Positions 35,883-45,136 of a stretch of DNA of 64,000 nt are shown piece after piece. The notes beneath the pieces are model-generated. The model did no database searches, was not told the DNA's origin, and was given only the letters and a program-made list of their open reading frames with translations. The DNA is from Pseudovibrio zosterae. Lineage in GTDB: Bacteria; Pseudomonadota; Alphaproteobacteria; Rhizobiales; Stappiaceae. The first letter of the stretch is position 1, and each line of letters opens with the position of its first letter. The position numbers and the translations under genes are program-made. The stretch covers positions 7,679 through 71,678 of the forward strand of contig NZ_JAWXVZ010000016.1 of the NCBI RefSeq assembly GCF_033843645.1, written 5' to 3'.

Positions 35883-36137
35883 TTAAAGTTCTTTCGAGGA
35901 AAGAGTGCAACCCGCCTCGCCAGACGAGTATCTTATGGAGCTATCTGTCCATACCCGGAGGGTCTTGTACTCAAATAAGAGGGCGAGGTCAACGCAAGAG
36001 GCCTGAAGTATTACAGCGATGTTGTGTAACAGGCGGCTCAAGAAGGACATCCATGTCATAGGGTAACACCGTATATCCAGTTGATTTACCCGGCCATGGT
36101 CGGGGTGTGGTTGCTAGTAAACTCCAAGGGAGCCTTT

Positions 36138-36587
36138 ATGGAATCTATGAGTAAACCTTCACTCGCTGCTCGGATTTTCGCAGGCAAGGTGGTTGGGCTC
36201 ATTGTCGGACTTGTCATCTTTTTTGTGACACCGATGGTTTGGCCCGACGCCGATCTCAAGTTACGCATTGGCATGTTGCTTTGGTACGTATCACTTGGGG
36301 CGTTTGTTGGGCTGATCGGCGTTTTTGATCGGCATCCGATCACTGGCATGCCGCTGCCATGGTGGTTGATGGCGCCGGGATTGGGTGCCTGGATGAATTT
36401 CGTAATCGTTCTGTTCACTTATGATCGTTTCAAGGAGTTGACCATCGCCAACTTCGGTGATGTGGGCATCTATGCCTCTCCGTACTGGTTTGTTCCGGAG
36501 GGCGCGCTGTTCGGGCTGTTGGCCGGTTTCGCCGCCAAGCTTGCAGGCGGTGTAGGCTCGAGAACGGTTCGTTTGGAACGTTCTTGA
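36138..36587 (+). CDS. Predicted inner-membrane protein, unknown function
   Basis: A hypothetical protein of 149 residues. The ATG at 36138 has AAGGGAG 5 bp upstream, so the longer frame from 36081 is rejected. Three or four membrane segments are visible (VVGLIVGLVIFFVTPMVW; IGMLLWYVSLGAFVGLIGVF; PWWLMAPGLGAWMNFVIVLF; a C-terminal GALFGLLAGFAAKLAGGV). It has no recognisable motifs. It is encoded just ahead of another small membrane protein on the same strand. Confidence 0.75.
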   Translation: MESMSKPSLAARIFAGKVVGLIVGLVIFFVTPMVWPDADLKLRIGMLLWYVSLGAFVGLIGVFDRHPITGMPLPWWLMAPGLGAWMNFVIVLFTYDRFKELTIANFGDVGIYASPYWFVPEGALFGLLAGFAAKLAGGVGSRTVRLERS

Positions 36588-36663
36588 GCTGAATTCGGTT
36601 GCAACGGGCGTCGTGCTTACTTAAGTGCTTGGCAGAGTAACCGATCGATTGGATAGCGCGTTA

Positions 36664-36870
36664 ATGGAAGAGCTTCTCGGCCTGTTCACCAACATGAACC
36701 GTTGGTGGGGTGTTGTATTTCTTGTTGTCTTTCTGGTCTCAGGCCGCATGTTTCGCAACACCTGGCGCGCTCAGAAAGAAGGCTGGCCGGTAAAATGCGG
36801 TATCTACGGCACCATCGCGGTGGCAATGTTTTGCCTCATGGTGTTCGGGAGCTTCGATTTCTCGAGCTAA
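36664..36870 (+). CDS. Small membrane protein, unknown function
   Basis: A protein of 68 residues from the ATG at 36664 (81 if the GTG at 36625 is used; neither has a strong ribosome site). Two hydrophobic stretches (WWGVVFLVVFLVSG and CGIYGTIAVAMFCLMVFG) flank a basic loop FRNTWRAQKEGWPVK. It lies 76 bp after the other small membrane-protein gene and may share its transcript. A bidirectional hairpin terminator follows. Confidence 0.55.
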   Translation: MEELLGLFTNMNRWWGVVFLVVFLVSGRMFRNTWRAQKEGWPVKCGIYGTIAVAMFCLMVFGSFDFSS

Positions 36871-36900
36871 ACAAAAAGCGACGGTGTCCGTCGCTTGCTT
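36871..36900. terminator. Bidirectional terminator between the small membrane gene and nqrM
   Basis: The perfect arms AAGCGACGG (36876-36884) and CCGTCGCTT (36888-36896) flank a 3-base loop. On the minus strand a T-run follows, so it should end the apbE-nqrM transcript. Confidence 0.8.
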
Positions 36901-36944
36901 CTCTATAGCTGCTTTTTATCTGCGTTGCTAGGCGTGATTGCGCT

Positions 36945-37169
36945 TCAAGCTGCCTTTGATTTGCATGGCTGCAATTTCTCACGCAATGGGCTGTTGGGGT
37001 CGACCTTGCGGTTGCAGATCACACAGTGGTCGGCGCCTTCAATGGCGTTAAGGCCGCCACAGCTGCCCTGAATCGGCTTGTTGCGGAACACGGCGCCAAT
37101 TGCCATGCCTGCCATGATGATGAGCAGGGCGCCAAAGACTACTCCGAACAAAGCGAGGAACGTGGTCAT
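36945..37169 (-). CDS. nqrM: Na+-NQR maturation protein NqrM
   Basis: A small membrane protein of 74 residues, start ATG at 37169, eight bases past the apbE stop. One N-terminal membrane helix (LALFGVVFGALLIIMAGMAIGAVF) is followed by the family's cysteine motif: IQGSCGGL and then CVIC. NqrM is known to be needed to assemble the iron centre held by cysteines of NqrD and NqrE. The longer frame from 37247 overlaps apbE and is not used. It forms an operon with apbE, divergent from nqrA-F. Confidence 0.88.
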   Translation of the reverse strand: MTTFLALFGVVFGALLIIMAGMAIGAVFRNKPIQGSCGGLNAIEGADHCVICNRKVDPNSPLREKLQPCKSKAA

Positions 37170-37176
37170 TTCTGCG

Positions 37177-38214
37177 TTATCCTTGTGGTTGGTCTTGTCG
37201 AGCTTCGAGCTTCTGGAAAGCGTTTGACGCTTTCTCGATAAATCCATCTCCAGAGCGGACGATCATGTAAACCGGCAGGTTCTCACGTTCAGCCAACTCC
37301 ATTCCTTTCTCCGGGCCCATGGCGTAAATGGCAGTGGCAAGGCCATCTGCCAAAGCTGCGCTTTCAGCCAGCACGGTCACCGAGGCAAGCGTGTGGTTGA
37401 TGGGCCGTCCTGTAACGGGATCGATGATATGAGAAAAGCGTTGGCCGTTGACTTCCTTGTAGTTGCGGTAGTCGCCGGAGGTCGCCATTCCAAGATTCTC
37501 GACCCGAATTACACGTTGCAGAACACGTTGCGTCGGATCCGGCTTTTCGATGCCAACCACCCAAGGTGTTCCTTTTGAATTCATACCCTTGGCAAACAAG
37601 TCGCCGCCAATCTCAACGAGATACTCGTTGAAGCCGTTGGCCTCCAGTGTCTGCGCAATCTTGTCTACGCCAAAGCCTTTGGCAATAGCCGACAGGTTGA
37701 CCGTTGTATCCGGGTTCACCTTGCGCAGCGCCGGTGGGTTTGTTTCGAACTCCAACATGGTCGTCATGCCGACTGCGTTCAAGGCTTCGTTGATCGCTTC
37801 AAGGCTCGGTTCGTCCGGCACGTCCTCTGACGGGCCAAAGCCCCAAAGGTCAATGAGCGGGGCCAGCGTCACGTCAAACCGACCGCCGCTCATTTCGTGC
37901 AAGCTCAGGGACGATTGCATGATGTCGCTGAAGTCGGCGGAAACCGGGGTCCACTCGGTGCTGGTGGATTTGTTGAACTCTTCCACCTCTGAGGTTGGAA
38001 GCCAGTTGGACAGGCTTTGGTTGGTTGCACGCAAGCTGTTGTTGATGGCCTGCTGCAGCTTTGTGCCAACCATCGGGTTGTCGCCTTTGATCACTCGCAC
38101 GTGATAGGTCGTTCCCATGGTGTTGCCTGAGAACTTGATTTCATCACGGGTGTCCTCATCCGGACTGCATGCGGCGAGCAGCAAGACCAGAGGGACGAGA
38201 GCGAAACGGAGCAT
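37177..38214 (-). CDS. apbE: FAD:protein FMN transferase ApbE (lipoprotein)
   Basis: A periplasmic, membrane-anchored flavin transferase of 345 residues. The lipobox LLLAAC ends at about residue 16. The family motifs are SGNTMGTTYHVRV near the N-terminus, DLWGFGPSEDVPDEP, LSAIAKGFGVDKIA and, near the end, HIIDPVTGRPINH. It attaches FMN from FAD to the SGAT threonines of NqrB and NqrC, both of which are encoded in the divergent operon. nqrM follows directly. Confidence 0.95.
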   Translation of the reverse strand: MLRFALVPLVLLLAACSPDEDTRDEIKFSGNTMGTTYHVRVIKGDNPMVGTKLQQAINNSLRATNQSLSNWLPTSEVEEFNKSTSTEWTPVSADFSDIMQSSLSLHEMSGGRFDVTLAPLIDLWGFGPSEDVPDEPSLEAINEALNAVGMTTMLEFETNPPALRKVNPDTTVNLSAIAKGFGVDKIAQTLEANGFNEYLVEIGGDLFAKGMNSKGTPWVVGIEKPDPTQRVLQRVIRVENLGMATSGDYRNYKEVNGQRFSHIIDPVTGRPINHTLASVTVLAESAALADGLATAIYAMGPEKGMELAERENLPVYMIVRSGDGFIEKASNAFQKLEARQDQPQG

Positions 38215-38551
38215 TGGAGCCTCTAGTTGACACAGTGTTTTGAGGCCTAATCAGCTTTATTGCGTATGCTGTCAAGTCAAATGCAAGAGGAAAACGATTG
38301 CATATGCGCCCAACCACCCGCTTTGGAGGAATGAGCCAAGGTGCTGGAGGGTTTTTGCAGTGAGAATCCACCGTTATTGGTATTTCTGCGCAAAAGAGAC
38401 CGTAACGCGGCGGCAGACCTTAGAATCTATCTTGAAATATCAGGGACGTGAGAATACTTAGGTCTGGAATCCACGTAAGTCTTTTTGTCGCTAATGGGTT
38501 TGTGACGCGCGGCAAGGCAGACCCGTGGTGGGGTGTGTGGTGAATAACTGC

Positions 38552-38692
38552 CAGATCAGGGGGTCTGATCTGCGACTGTACCACCGGGCCGGGCGCATCG
38601 ATCCCAAGGCGATGCTCGAATTTTCGGGACCATGACTACGCGGGCAAAAATCTTGCGCGGGTGGATAACCTGATTTTCGAACCTTCTTGCCC
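38552..38692 (+). promoter_or_regulatory. Hairpin-rich leader upstream of nqrA
   Basis: This stretch lies within a 525-bp gene-free gap (38215-38739) between apbE and nqrA. Three inverted repeats follow one another: CAGATCAG/CTGATCTG (38552-38559, 38565-38572), GCATCG/CGATGC (38595-38600, 38610-38615) and GGGCAA/TTGCCC (38642-38647, 38687-38692). GTGGTG (38525-38530) might also pair with CCACC at 38581-38585. None is followed by a T-run. It may be a structured 5' leader or operator cluster; I recognise no known riboswitch. Confidence 0.4.
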
Positions 38693-38739
38693 TGAAACCT
38701 CTCATAAAGACGTCCTATCGCAGCCTACAAGGGTAAGGG

Positions 38740-40089
38740 ATGAAGATAACAAGAGGATTGGATCTGCCTATCACAGGCGCACCACGACAGGAAATCCATG
38801 ACGGAGCTCCTGTTCTGCGTGTTGCCTTGAATGGCGGCGACTTTGTTGGGTTGAAGCCCCGCATGCTGGTTGCAGAAGGCGACCACGTGAAAAAGGGACA
38901 GCCCCTGTTTATTGACAAGCGGTCACCGGAGATCAACTATGTTGCTCCGGGTGCAGGCACGATTGAGGCAATCAATCGTGGGGAACGCCGCGTGCTGCAA
39001 ACCATTGTGATCCGGCTGGATGCCGAGGAGCAATCGGAAACCTTTGCCGCTCACGATGATGATGCGATTGATGCGCTCACAAGTGATGCCGTCAAGGAAC
39101 AGCTGGCCAAGTCTGGTCTGTGGACGTCATTCCGCACGCGTCCTTACTCAAAGGTCCCGGTTTACTCCACCACACCGCGTTCAATCTTCGTTACCGCGAT
39201 GGATTCCAACCCGTGTGCTGCAGACGCTGGTTTGATTATCAACCGCCGCGCAGAAGACTTTGAAACCGGATTGAAGATCCTGGCAAAACTGTCTGAAAGC
39301 AGCGTCTTCGTGTGCCACTACCCGAAGGACAATCTGCCGGGCAAGGGCCTTGCAAAGGTGCAGCATGAGACCTTTGAGGGCGTGCATCCGGCGGGTAATG
39401 CAGGCACCCACATTCACTTCCTTGACCCGGTCAATGCGTCCAAGACGGTTTGGAGCATTGGCTATCAGGATGTGATTGCCATCGGGGCCCTGTTCAAGAC
39501 CGGCGAGCTGGACAATGAGCGCGTAATTGCGATCGGGGGTCCGCAGGCGGTCAACCCGCGTCTGGTAACCACGCGTATTGGTGCAGACCTGATCGCGGTT
39601 CTTGAGGGTGAGATCAAGCAGGACGTGCCGGTTCGCGTTGTTTCCGGTTCCATTTTGAGCGGCACCAAGGCGGAGGAGCAGTTCGCTTTTCTCGGTCGTT
39701 ACCACACGCAGGTAACCTTGATGGAAGAGGACACCAAGCAGGACGTGCTTGGCTGGGTTCGCCCGTTCATGTCCAAGTTCTCCAACCAGAACGTCCACCC
39801 TTCCGGTTTGTTCCGTGGCAAGCTCAAGTTTCCATTCGGCACCAACCGTAACGGTTCGGTCCGCGCGCTCGTTCCGATCGGATCTTATGAGCGTGTGATG
39901 CCGCTGGACATTCTGCCAACGCAGTTGCTGCGTGCCTTGGTAACGCTGGACACCGACCTTGCTCAGAAACTGGGTGCTCTTGAACTGGACGAGGAAGACC
40001 TCGCGCTGCTGACGTTCATTTGCCACTCCAAGAACGAGTATGGTGCGGCGCTCCGCGCAAACCTTGAAAAAATCGAGAAAGAGGGCTGA
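38740..40089 (+). CDS. nqrA: Na+-translocating NADH:quinone reductase subunit A
   Basis: A peripheral subunit of 449 residues on the cytoplasmic side of the sodium pump; it binds ubiquinone together with NqrB. The N-terminal region has the family's biotin-like barrel (VALNGGDFVGLKPRMLVAEGDHVKKGQPL) and PEINYVAPGAGTIEAINRGERR. It begins at an ATG with AAGGG upstream. It is the first gene of the nqrABCDEF operon and lacks membrane helices, as expected. nqrB starts 3 bp after its stop. Confidence 0.97.
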   Translation: MKITRGLDLPITGAPRQEIHDGAPVLRVALNGGDFVGLKPRMLVAEGDHVKKGQPLFIDKRSPEINYVAPGAGTIEAINRGERRVLQTIVIRLDAEEQSETFAAHDDDAIDALTSDAVKEQLAKSGLWTSFRTRPYSKVPVYSTTPRSIFVTAMDSNPCAADAGLIINRRAEDFETGLKILAKLSESSVFVCHYPKDNLPGKGLAKVQHETFEGVHPAGNAGTHIHFLDPVNASKTVWSIGYQDVIAIGALFKTGELDNERVIAIGGPQAVNPRLVTTRIGADLIAVLEGEIKQDVPVRVVSGSILSGTKAEEQFAFLGRYHTQVTLMEEDTKQDVLGWVRPFMSKFSNQNVHPSGLFRGKLKFPFGTNRNGSVRALVPIGSYERVMPLDILPTQLLRALVTLDTDLAQKLGALELDEEDLALLTFICHSKNEYGAALRANLEKIEKEG

Positions 40090-40092
40090 CCC

Positions 40093-41301
40093 GTGGGCTT
40101 GCGCAGTGGACTAGATAAGCTTGCGCCGCACTTTGAAAAGGGCGGCAAATACGAGAAGTTCTATGCCATCTACGAGATGGTGGACACGTTCCTCTACACG
40201 CCGAAGACCGTCACCAAGGCTGCTCCGCACGCCCGTGACCATCTGGATCTGAAGCGTGTCATGACCTACGTGGTGCTGGCAACTGTGCCATGTATCCTCA
40301 TGGGCATGTACAACACCGGCTACCAGGCCAACACCGCGCTGGCGGCCATGGGCATTTCCGATGTGCCGGGCTGGCGCGCCGCGATCCTTGCTGGTCTGGG
40401 TATTGGCTTCAATCCAGACAGCATCTTTGCAAACGTCATGCATGGGTTGCTGTACTTCCTGCCGATCTACGTCGTCACGCTTGCTGTGGGCGGCTTCTTT
40501 GAAGTGCTGTTCGCGACCATTCGCGGTCACGAAGTGAACGAGGGTTTCCTTGTTTCTTCCATGCTCTACACCTTGATCCTTCCCGCTTCCACGCCGCTGT
40601 GGCAGGTGGGTGTCGGTATCGCCTTTGGTGTGGTCATTGGTAAGGAAGTGTTCGGCGGCACCGGTAAAAACTTCCTCAACCCGGCGCTGACGGGTCGTGC
40701 GTTCCTTTACTTCGCCTATCCTGCCTCCATGTCAGGTGACACGGTCTGGACCCCGGTTGACGGCTTTTCTGGCGCGACTGCCCTTGGCATTTCCGCTGCA
40801 GAAGGCGTTGCAGGTCTGGCGGACCACGGCATTACCTGGATGAGCTCGTTCCTCGGCACCATTCAGGGGTCGTTCGGTGAAACCTCTGTTCTGGCTGCTG
40901 CCATCGGCATGGTCTTCCTGGTCTATACGGGTATTGCCAATTACCGCCTGATCGTGGGCTGTCTGGCGGGCATGATCAGTTTCACGTTGCTTCTGAACGC
41001 AGTTGGCTCTGACACCAACCCGATGTTCGCCATGCCTTGGTACTGGCACCTTGTGACCGGCGGCTTCATGTTCGGTCTGGTGTTCATGGTGACCGAGCCT
41101 GTGACGGCTGCGATGACCAATCCGGGCCGCTATGTCTACGGCGCGTTGATCGGTGCGATGTGTATCCTCATCCGCGTCGTCAACCCGGCGTTCCCAGAGG
41201 GCATGATGCTCGCCATCCTGTTCGGCAACATCTTCGCGCCGCTGATCGACTACTACGTCGTGAAGGCCAACATCACGCGGAGGATCAAACGCCATGCTTA
41301 A
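40093..41301 (+). CDS. nqrB: Na+-translocating NADH:quinone reductase subunit B
   Basis: An integral membrane subunit of 402 residues with about ten helices; it starts at a GTG. It carries covalent FMN on the threonine of the SGAT motif (VDGFSGATALGIS), added by ApbE. An NPALTGRAFLYFAYP stretch and GGCxxG-like loops are typical. It also contains a riboflavin site in studied pumps. Its end overlaps the annotated nqrC start by 8 bp. Confidence 0.97.
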   Translation: MGLRSGLDKLAPHFEKGGKYEKFYAIYEMVDTFLYTPKTVTKAAPHARDHLDLKRVMTYVVLATVPCILMGMYNTGYQANTALAAMGISDVPGWRAAILAGLGIGFNPDSIFANVMHGLLYFLPIYVVTLAVGGFFEVLFATIRGHEVNEGFLVSSMLYTLILPASTPLWQVGVGIAFGVVIGKEVFGGTGKNFLNPALTGRAFLYFAYPASMSGDTVWTPVDGFSGATALGISAAEGVAGLADHGITWMSSFLGTIQGSFGETSVLAAAIGMVFLVYTGIANYRLIVGCLAGMISFTLLLNAVGSDTNPMFAMPWYWHLVTGGFMFGLVFMVTEPVTAAMTNPGRYVYGALIGAMCILIRVVNPAFPEGMMLAILFGNIFAPLIDYYVVKANITRRIKRHA

Positions 41302-42123
41302 ACAAAATCCTGAAGCTGAAGGAGCACAGAAGATGGGTCTTCTGGCGCGCTTCAAGGCGCTCCCTCTGGATTCGGCTCCGCGCACGATCACCGTGGCTGT
41401 GGTGTTGTGTCTGGTCTGTTCCATGATCGTTTCCGCCGCTGCCGTGATGCTGCGTCCTCAGCAGGAGCTGAACCGCGCGCTCGACAAGAAGGTCAACATC
41501 TTGATGGTGGCCGGGCTTTATGAGCCGGGCATCGATGTAGCGGAAACCTTCAAGACCATTGAACCACGCCTCGTGGACATGGAAACCGGAACCTTCACGG
41601 ACATTGCCGACCCGCTCACCTACAATCAGCGTGCGGCGGCGCAAGATCCGGCTCAGAGCATCGCTCTAGAGAACGATCTGGCGTCCATCGGCCGTCAGGC
41701 GAAGGTGGCAGCTGTTTACCTGATCCGCGACGATGCCGGTGAAATCGACCGCATCATCCTGCCGGTTCACGGTTATGGTCTGTGGTCCACCATGTACGGT
41801 TTCGTGGCGCTCAAGGCAGACGGCAATGAAGTCTACGGCATGCGCTTTTATGAGCATGCGGAAACGCCGGGGCTTGGTGCAGAGGTTGACAATCCACGCT
41901 GGCTGGCCCAGTGGCCGGGCAAGAAGATCTATGGCGATGACGGCGAAGTGCGCCTGAGCGTTGCCAAGTCTGCCCCCTCTGCTCCTGACGCCATGGACTA
42001 CCACATTGACACTCTTTCCGGTGCGACCCTTACCGCACGCGGCGTGGACAATCTGGTCAAGTTCTGGATGGGCGATCAGGGCTTCAAGCCATTCCTAGAT
42101 AACCTGAAGAACGGAGATGCCTA

Positions 42124-42124
<1 letters not shown>
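41294..42124 (+). CDS. nqrC: Na+-translocating NADH:quinone reductase subunit C
   Basis: A subunit of 276 residues, anchored by one N-terminal helix (ITVAVVLCLVCSMIVSAAAV), with a large periplasmic domain. The FMN-attachment motif is LSGATLTARG near residue 240. Two starts compete: ATG 41294 (GGAGG 10 bp upstream, overlapping nqrB) and ATG 41333 (AAGGAG 8 bp upstream), which would give 263 residues and fit the length of the Vibrio protein better. The stop overlaps the nqrD start by one base. Confidence 0.95.
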
Positions 42125-42780
<656 letters not shown>

Positions 42781-42781
42781 C

Positions 42782-43390
42782 ATGGAAGGTCTTCTGTCTC
42801 TTGCCGTTAAGGCCATCTTTGTTGAGAACCTTGCGCTCTCCTTCTTCCTTGGCATGTGTACCTTCTTGGCGGTGTCCAAGAAGGTGGAAACAGCTGTTGG
42901 TCTTGGTATCTCTGTTGTCGTAGTGCAGGGCATCACCGTTCCGGTGAACAACCTGCTCTTCAACTACCTGCTCAACGAAGGGGCGCTTTCCTGGGCCGGT
43001 CTGAACAACGTTGATCTGCGTTTTCTCGGCCTCATCTGTTACATCGGCGTGATCGCGGCGATGGTTCAGATCCTGGAAATGGTGCTCGATCGCTTCTTCC
43101 CTGCGCTCTACAACGCGCTGGGTATCTTCCTGCCGCTCATTACCGTGAACTGCGCGATCCTCGGTGGTTCCTTGTTCATGGTGGAGCGCGACTACTCCTT
43201 CCCGGAAGCCAGTGTCTACGGCATTGCCTCCGGCATCGGTTGGGCACTTGCCATTACCGCGCTTGCCGGTGTGCGTGAAAAGCTCAAGTACTCAGACGTT
43301 CCGGACGGTCTGCAGGGATTGGGTATCACCTTTATCTCCGTAGGTTTGATGGCCATGGGCTTCATGGCGTTCTCCGGCGTGAAACTGTAA
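42782..43390 (+). CDS. nqrE: Na+-translocating NADH:quinone reductase subunit E
   Basis: An integral membrane subunit of 202 residues; the ATG at 42782 gives the standard N-terminus MEGLLSLAVKAIFVENLALS. The family cysteines occur in LGMCTFLAVSKKVETA and in LITVNCAILGGSLFM; the latter matches the metal-binding half helix. It pairs with NqrD in the pump core. Upstream in-frame starts fall inside nqrD and are rejected. Confidence 0.97.
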   Translation: MEGLLSLAVKAIFVENLALSFFLGMCTFLAVSKKVETAVGLGISVVVVQGITVPVNNLLFNYLLNEGALSWAGLNNVDLRFLGLICYIGVIAAMVQILEMVLDRFFPALYNALGIFLPLITVNCAILGGSLFMVERDYSFPEASVYGIASGIGWALAITALAGVREKLKYSDVPDGLQGLGITFISVGLMAMGFMAFSGVKL

Positions 43391-43402
43391 TAGGGGGTAT
43401 CA

Positions 43403-44623
43403 ATGGAAGATTTTGCAGCGGGTATCTCGCTCTTTACGCTTATCGTTCTTGCTCTCGTTACGGTTATTCTGGTGGCGCGCTCCAAGCTGGTGGCCTCTGG
43501 TAACGTGAACATCGAGATCAACGGTGAGCGGACCATTTCCGTTCCAGCGGGTGGCAAGCTGCTTGGTGCGCTTGCCGATGAAAAGATCTTTGTGTCTTCA
43601 GCCTGTGGTGGCGGTGGCACCTGCGCTCAGTGCCGTGTGCGTGTGACCGATGGTGGTGGCTCCATTCTGCCAACAGAGGAAAGCCACATCACCAAGCGCG
43701 AAGCGCGTTGCGGCGACCGCCTTTCCTGTCAGGTGGCTGTTAAGCAAGACATGAAGATTGAAGTTCCGGAGGAAGTGTTTGGCGTCAAAAAGTGGGAGTG
43801 TACAGTTCGCTCCAACGACAACGTGGCGACCTTCATCAAGGAACTCGTTCTGGAACTGCCAGCAGGTGAGAACGTCAACTTCCGCGCTGGTGGCTACATT
43901 CAGATCGAGTGTCCGCCCTACAAGCACTCCTTCAAGGAGTTCGATGTGGCGGAAGAGTACCGCGAAGACTGGGACAAGTTTAAGCTTTGGGACATCGAAG
44001 CCCGCAGCGACGTGCCGGTTATCCGTGCGTATTCCATGGCGAACTACCCAGAGGAAAAGGGCATCATCATGCTCAACGTGCGTATCGCTACGCCGCCTCC
44101 GGGATCAAACGGCATCCTGCCGGGCGCCATGTCCTCCTACATCTTCAACCTGAAGCCAGGTGACAAGGTGACCATCTCCGGTCCGTTCGGCGAGTTCTTC
44201 GCACGCGACACCGACAAGGAGATGATCTTCGTAGGCGGTGGTGCGGGTATGGCTCCAATGCGCTCCCACATCTTCGACCAGATGGGCCGCATCAAGACCG
44301 ACCGTAAGGTGACCTTCTGGTATGGTGCCCGCTCCAAGCGTGAAATGTTCTATGTTGAGGACTTTGACAAGCTTCAGGCGGAAAACCCGAACTTCAAGTG
44401 GCACGTAGCTCTTTCCGATCCGCTGCCAGATGATGACTGGGACGGCTACACTGGGTTCATTCACAATGTTCTGTTCGAGCAGTACCTGAAGAACCACCCG
44501 GCACCGGAAGACTGCGAGTATTACCTCTGTGGTCCCCCAATCATGAACACCTCCGTGATCAACATGCTGCTTGATCTGGGCGTGGAACGTGAAGACATCA
44601 TGTTGGATGACTTCGGCGGCTAA
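43403..44623 (+). CDS. nqrF: Na+-translocating NADH:quinone reductase subunit F
   Basis: The NADH-oxidising subunit, 406 residues: one N-terminal helix, a [2Fe-2S] ferredoxin domain (SSACGGGGTCAQCRVRV with a later C in RCGDRLSCQ), an FAD domain (RAYSMANYP) and an NADH domain (VGGGAGMAPMRSH; YYLCGPPIM). Electrons go NADH to FAD to [2Fe-2S] and on to the membrane subunits. It ends the operon; a terminator follows. Confidence 0.97.
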   Translation: MEDFAAGISLFTLIVLALVTVILVARSKLVASGNVNIEINGERTISVPAGGKLLGALADEKIFVSSACGGGGTCAQCRVRVTDGGGSILPTEESHITKREARCGDRLSCQVAVKQDMKIEVPEEVFGVKKWECTVRSNDNVATFIKELVLELPAGENVNFRAGGYIQIECPPYKHSFKEFDVAEEYREDWDKFKLWDIEARSDVPVIRAYSMANYPEEKGIIMLNVRIATPPPGSNGILPGAMSSYIFNLKPGDKVTISGPFGEFFARDTDKEMIFVGGGAGMAPMRSHIFDQMGRIKTDRKVTFWYGARSKREMFYVEDFDKLQAENPNFKWHVALSDPLPDDDWDGYTGFIHNVLFEQYLKNHPAPEDCEYYLCGPPIMNTSVINMLLDLGVEREDIMLDDFGG

Positions 44624-44647
44624 GTGCTTGCCATATTGAGATAAATG

Positions 44648-44678
44648 AAGCCGGCCCCCGCGGGAGCCGGCTTTTTTC
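44648..44678 (+). terminator. Rho-independent terminator of the nqr operon
   Basis: The arms AGCCGGC (44649-44655) and GCCGGCT (44666-44672) are followed by TTTTTT. Confidence 0.9.
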
Positions 44679-44821
44679 ATGTTTTGCCCGGTGTGGATCA
44701 CCATACGTAAGAGCGCGACATAGCGTCCTTATGCCTTAAACATCGCACGATTTTCAACTATCTCTAAGGCATCGCATTTTTGAGCGTGCATCCGCGCGCC
44801 GTTTAGAGGACCTGAAAGCAT

Positions 44822-45136
44822 ATGTTCGACAAGCTGATTGAGCGCCAAATTAGTCTGGCAAAGTCTCGCGGCGAGCTGGACGATATTGCCGGGTCCGGTA
44901 AACCGATCCCCCGCCGCTACGGTTTGCGCCCTGTTTCCACCACCGAGGCCTTGAGCGTTCGCGCCATGCGCAGTGCCAAGGGCGGTGACATTGCTGAGGC
45001 CATAAAGGACCTTCAGGGGAAATTGGCGACTGAAACCGATGACGACAAGCGCAAGGAATTGCAGAAGGCCATTTCTGACCTTCAGCTGCGCCAGTCCGTT
45101 GAAAAAGAAGCGCGGCTTGGCATGATGCGCGGCTAG
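44822..45136 (+). CDS. DUF1992 (DnaJC28-like) domain protein
   Basis: A small cytoplasmic protein of 104 residues. The N-terminus MFDKLIERQISLAKSRGELDDIAGSGKPIPRR matches the conserved DUF1992 motif found in bacterial proteins and in eukaryotic DNAJC28. The rest is a charged helix. Function is unknown. Its stop overlaps the end of the convergent AraC-type regulator gene by 4 bp. Confidence 0.8.
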   Translation: MFDKLIERQISLAKSRGELDDIAGSGKPIPRRYGLRPVSTTEALSVRAMRSAKGGDIAEAIKDLQGKLATETDDDKRKELQKAISDLQLRQSVEKEARLGMMRG

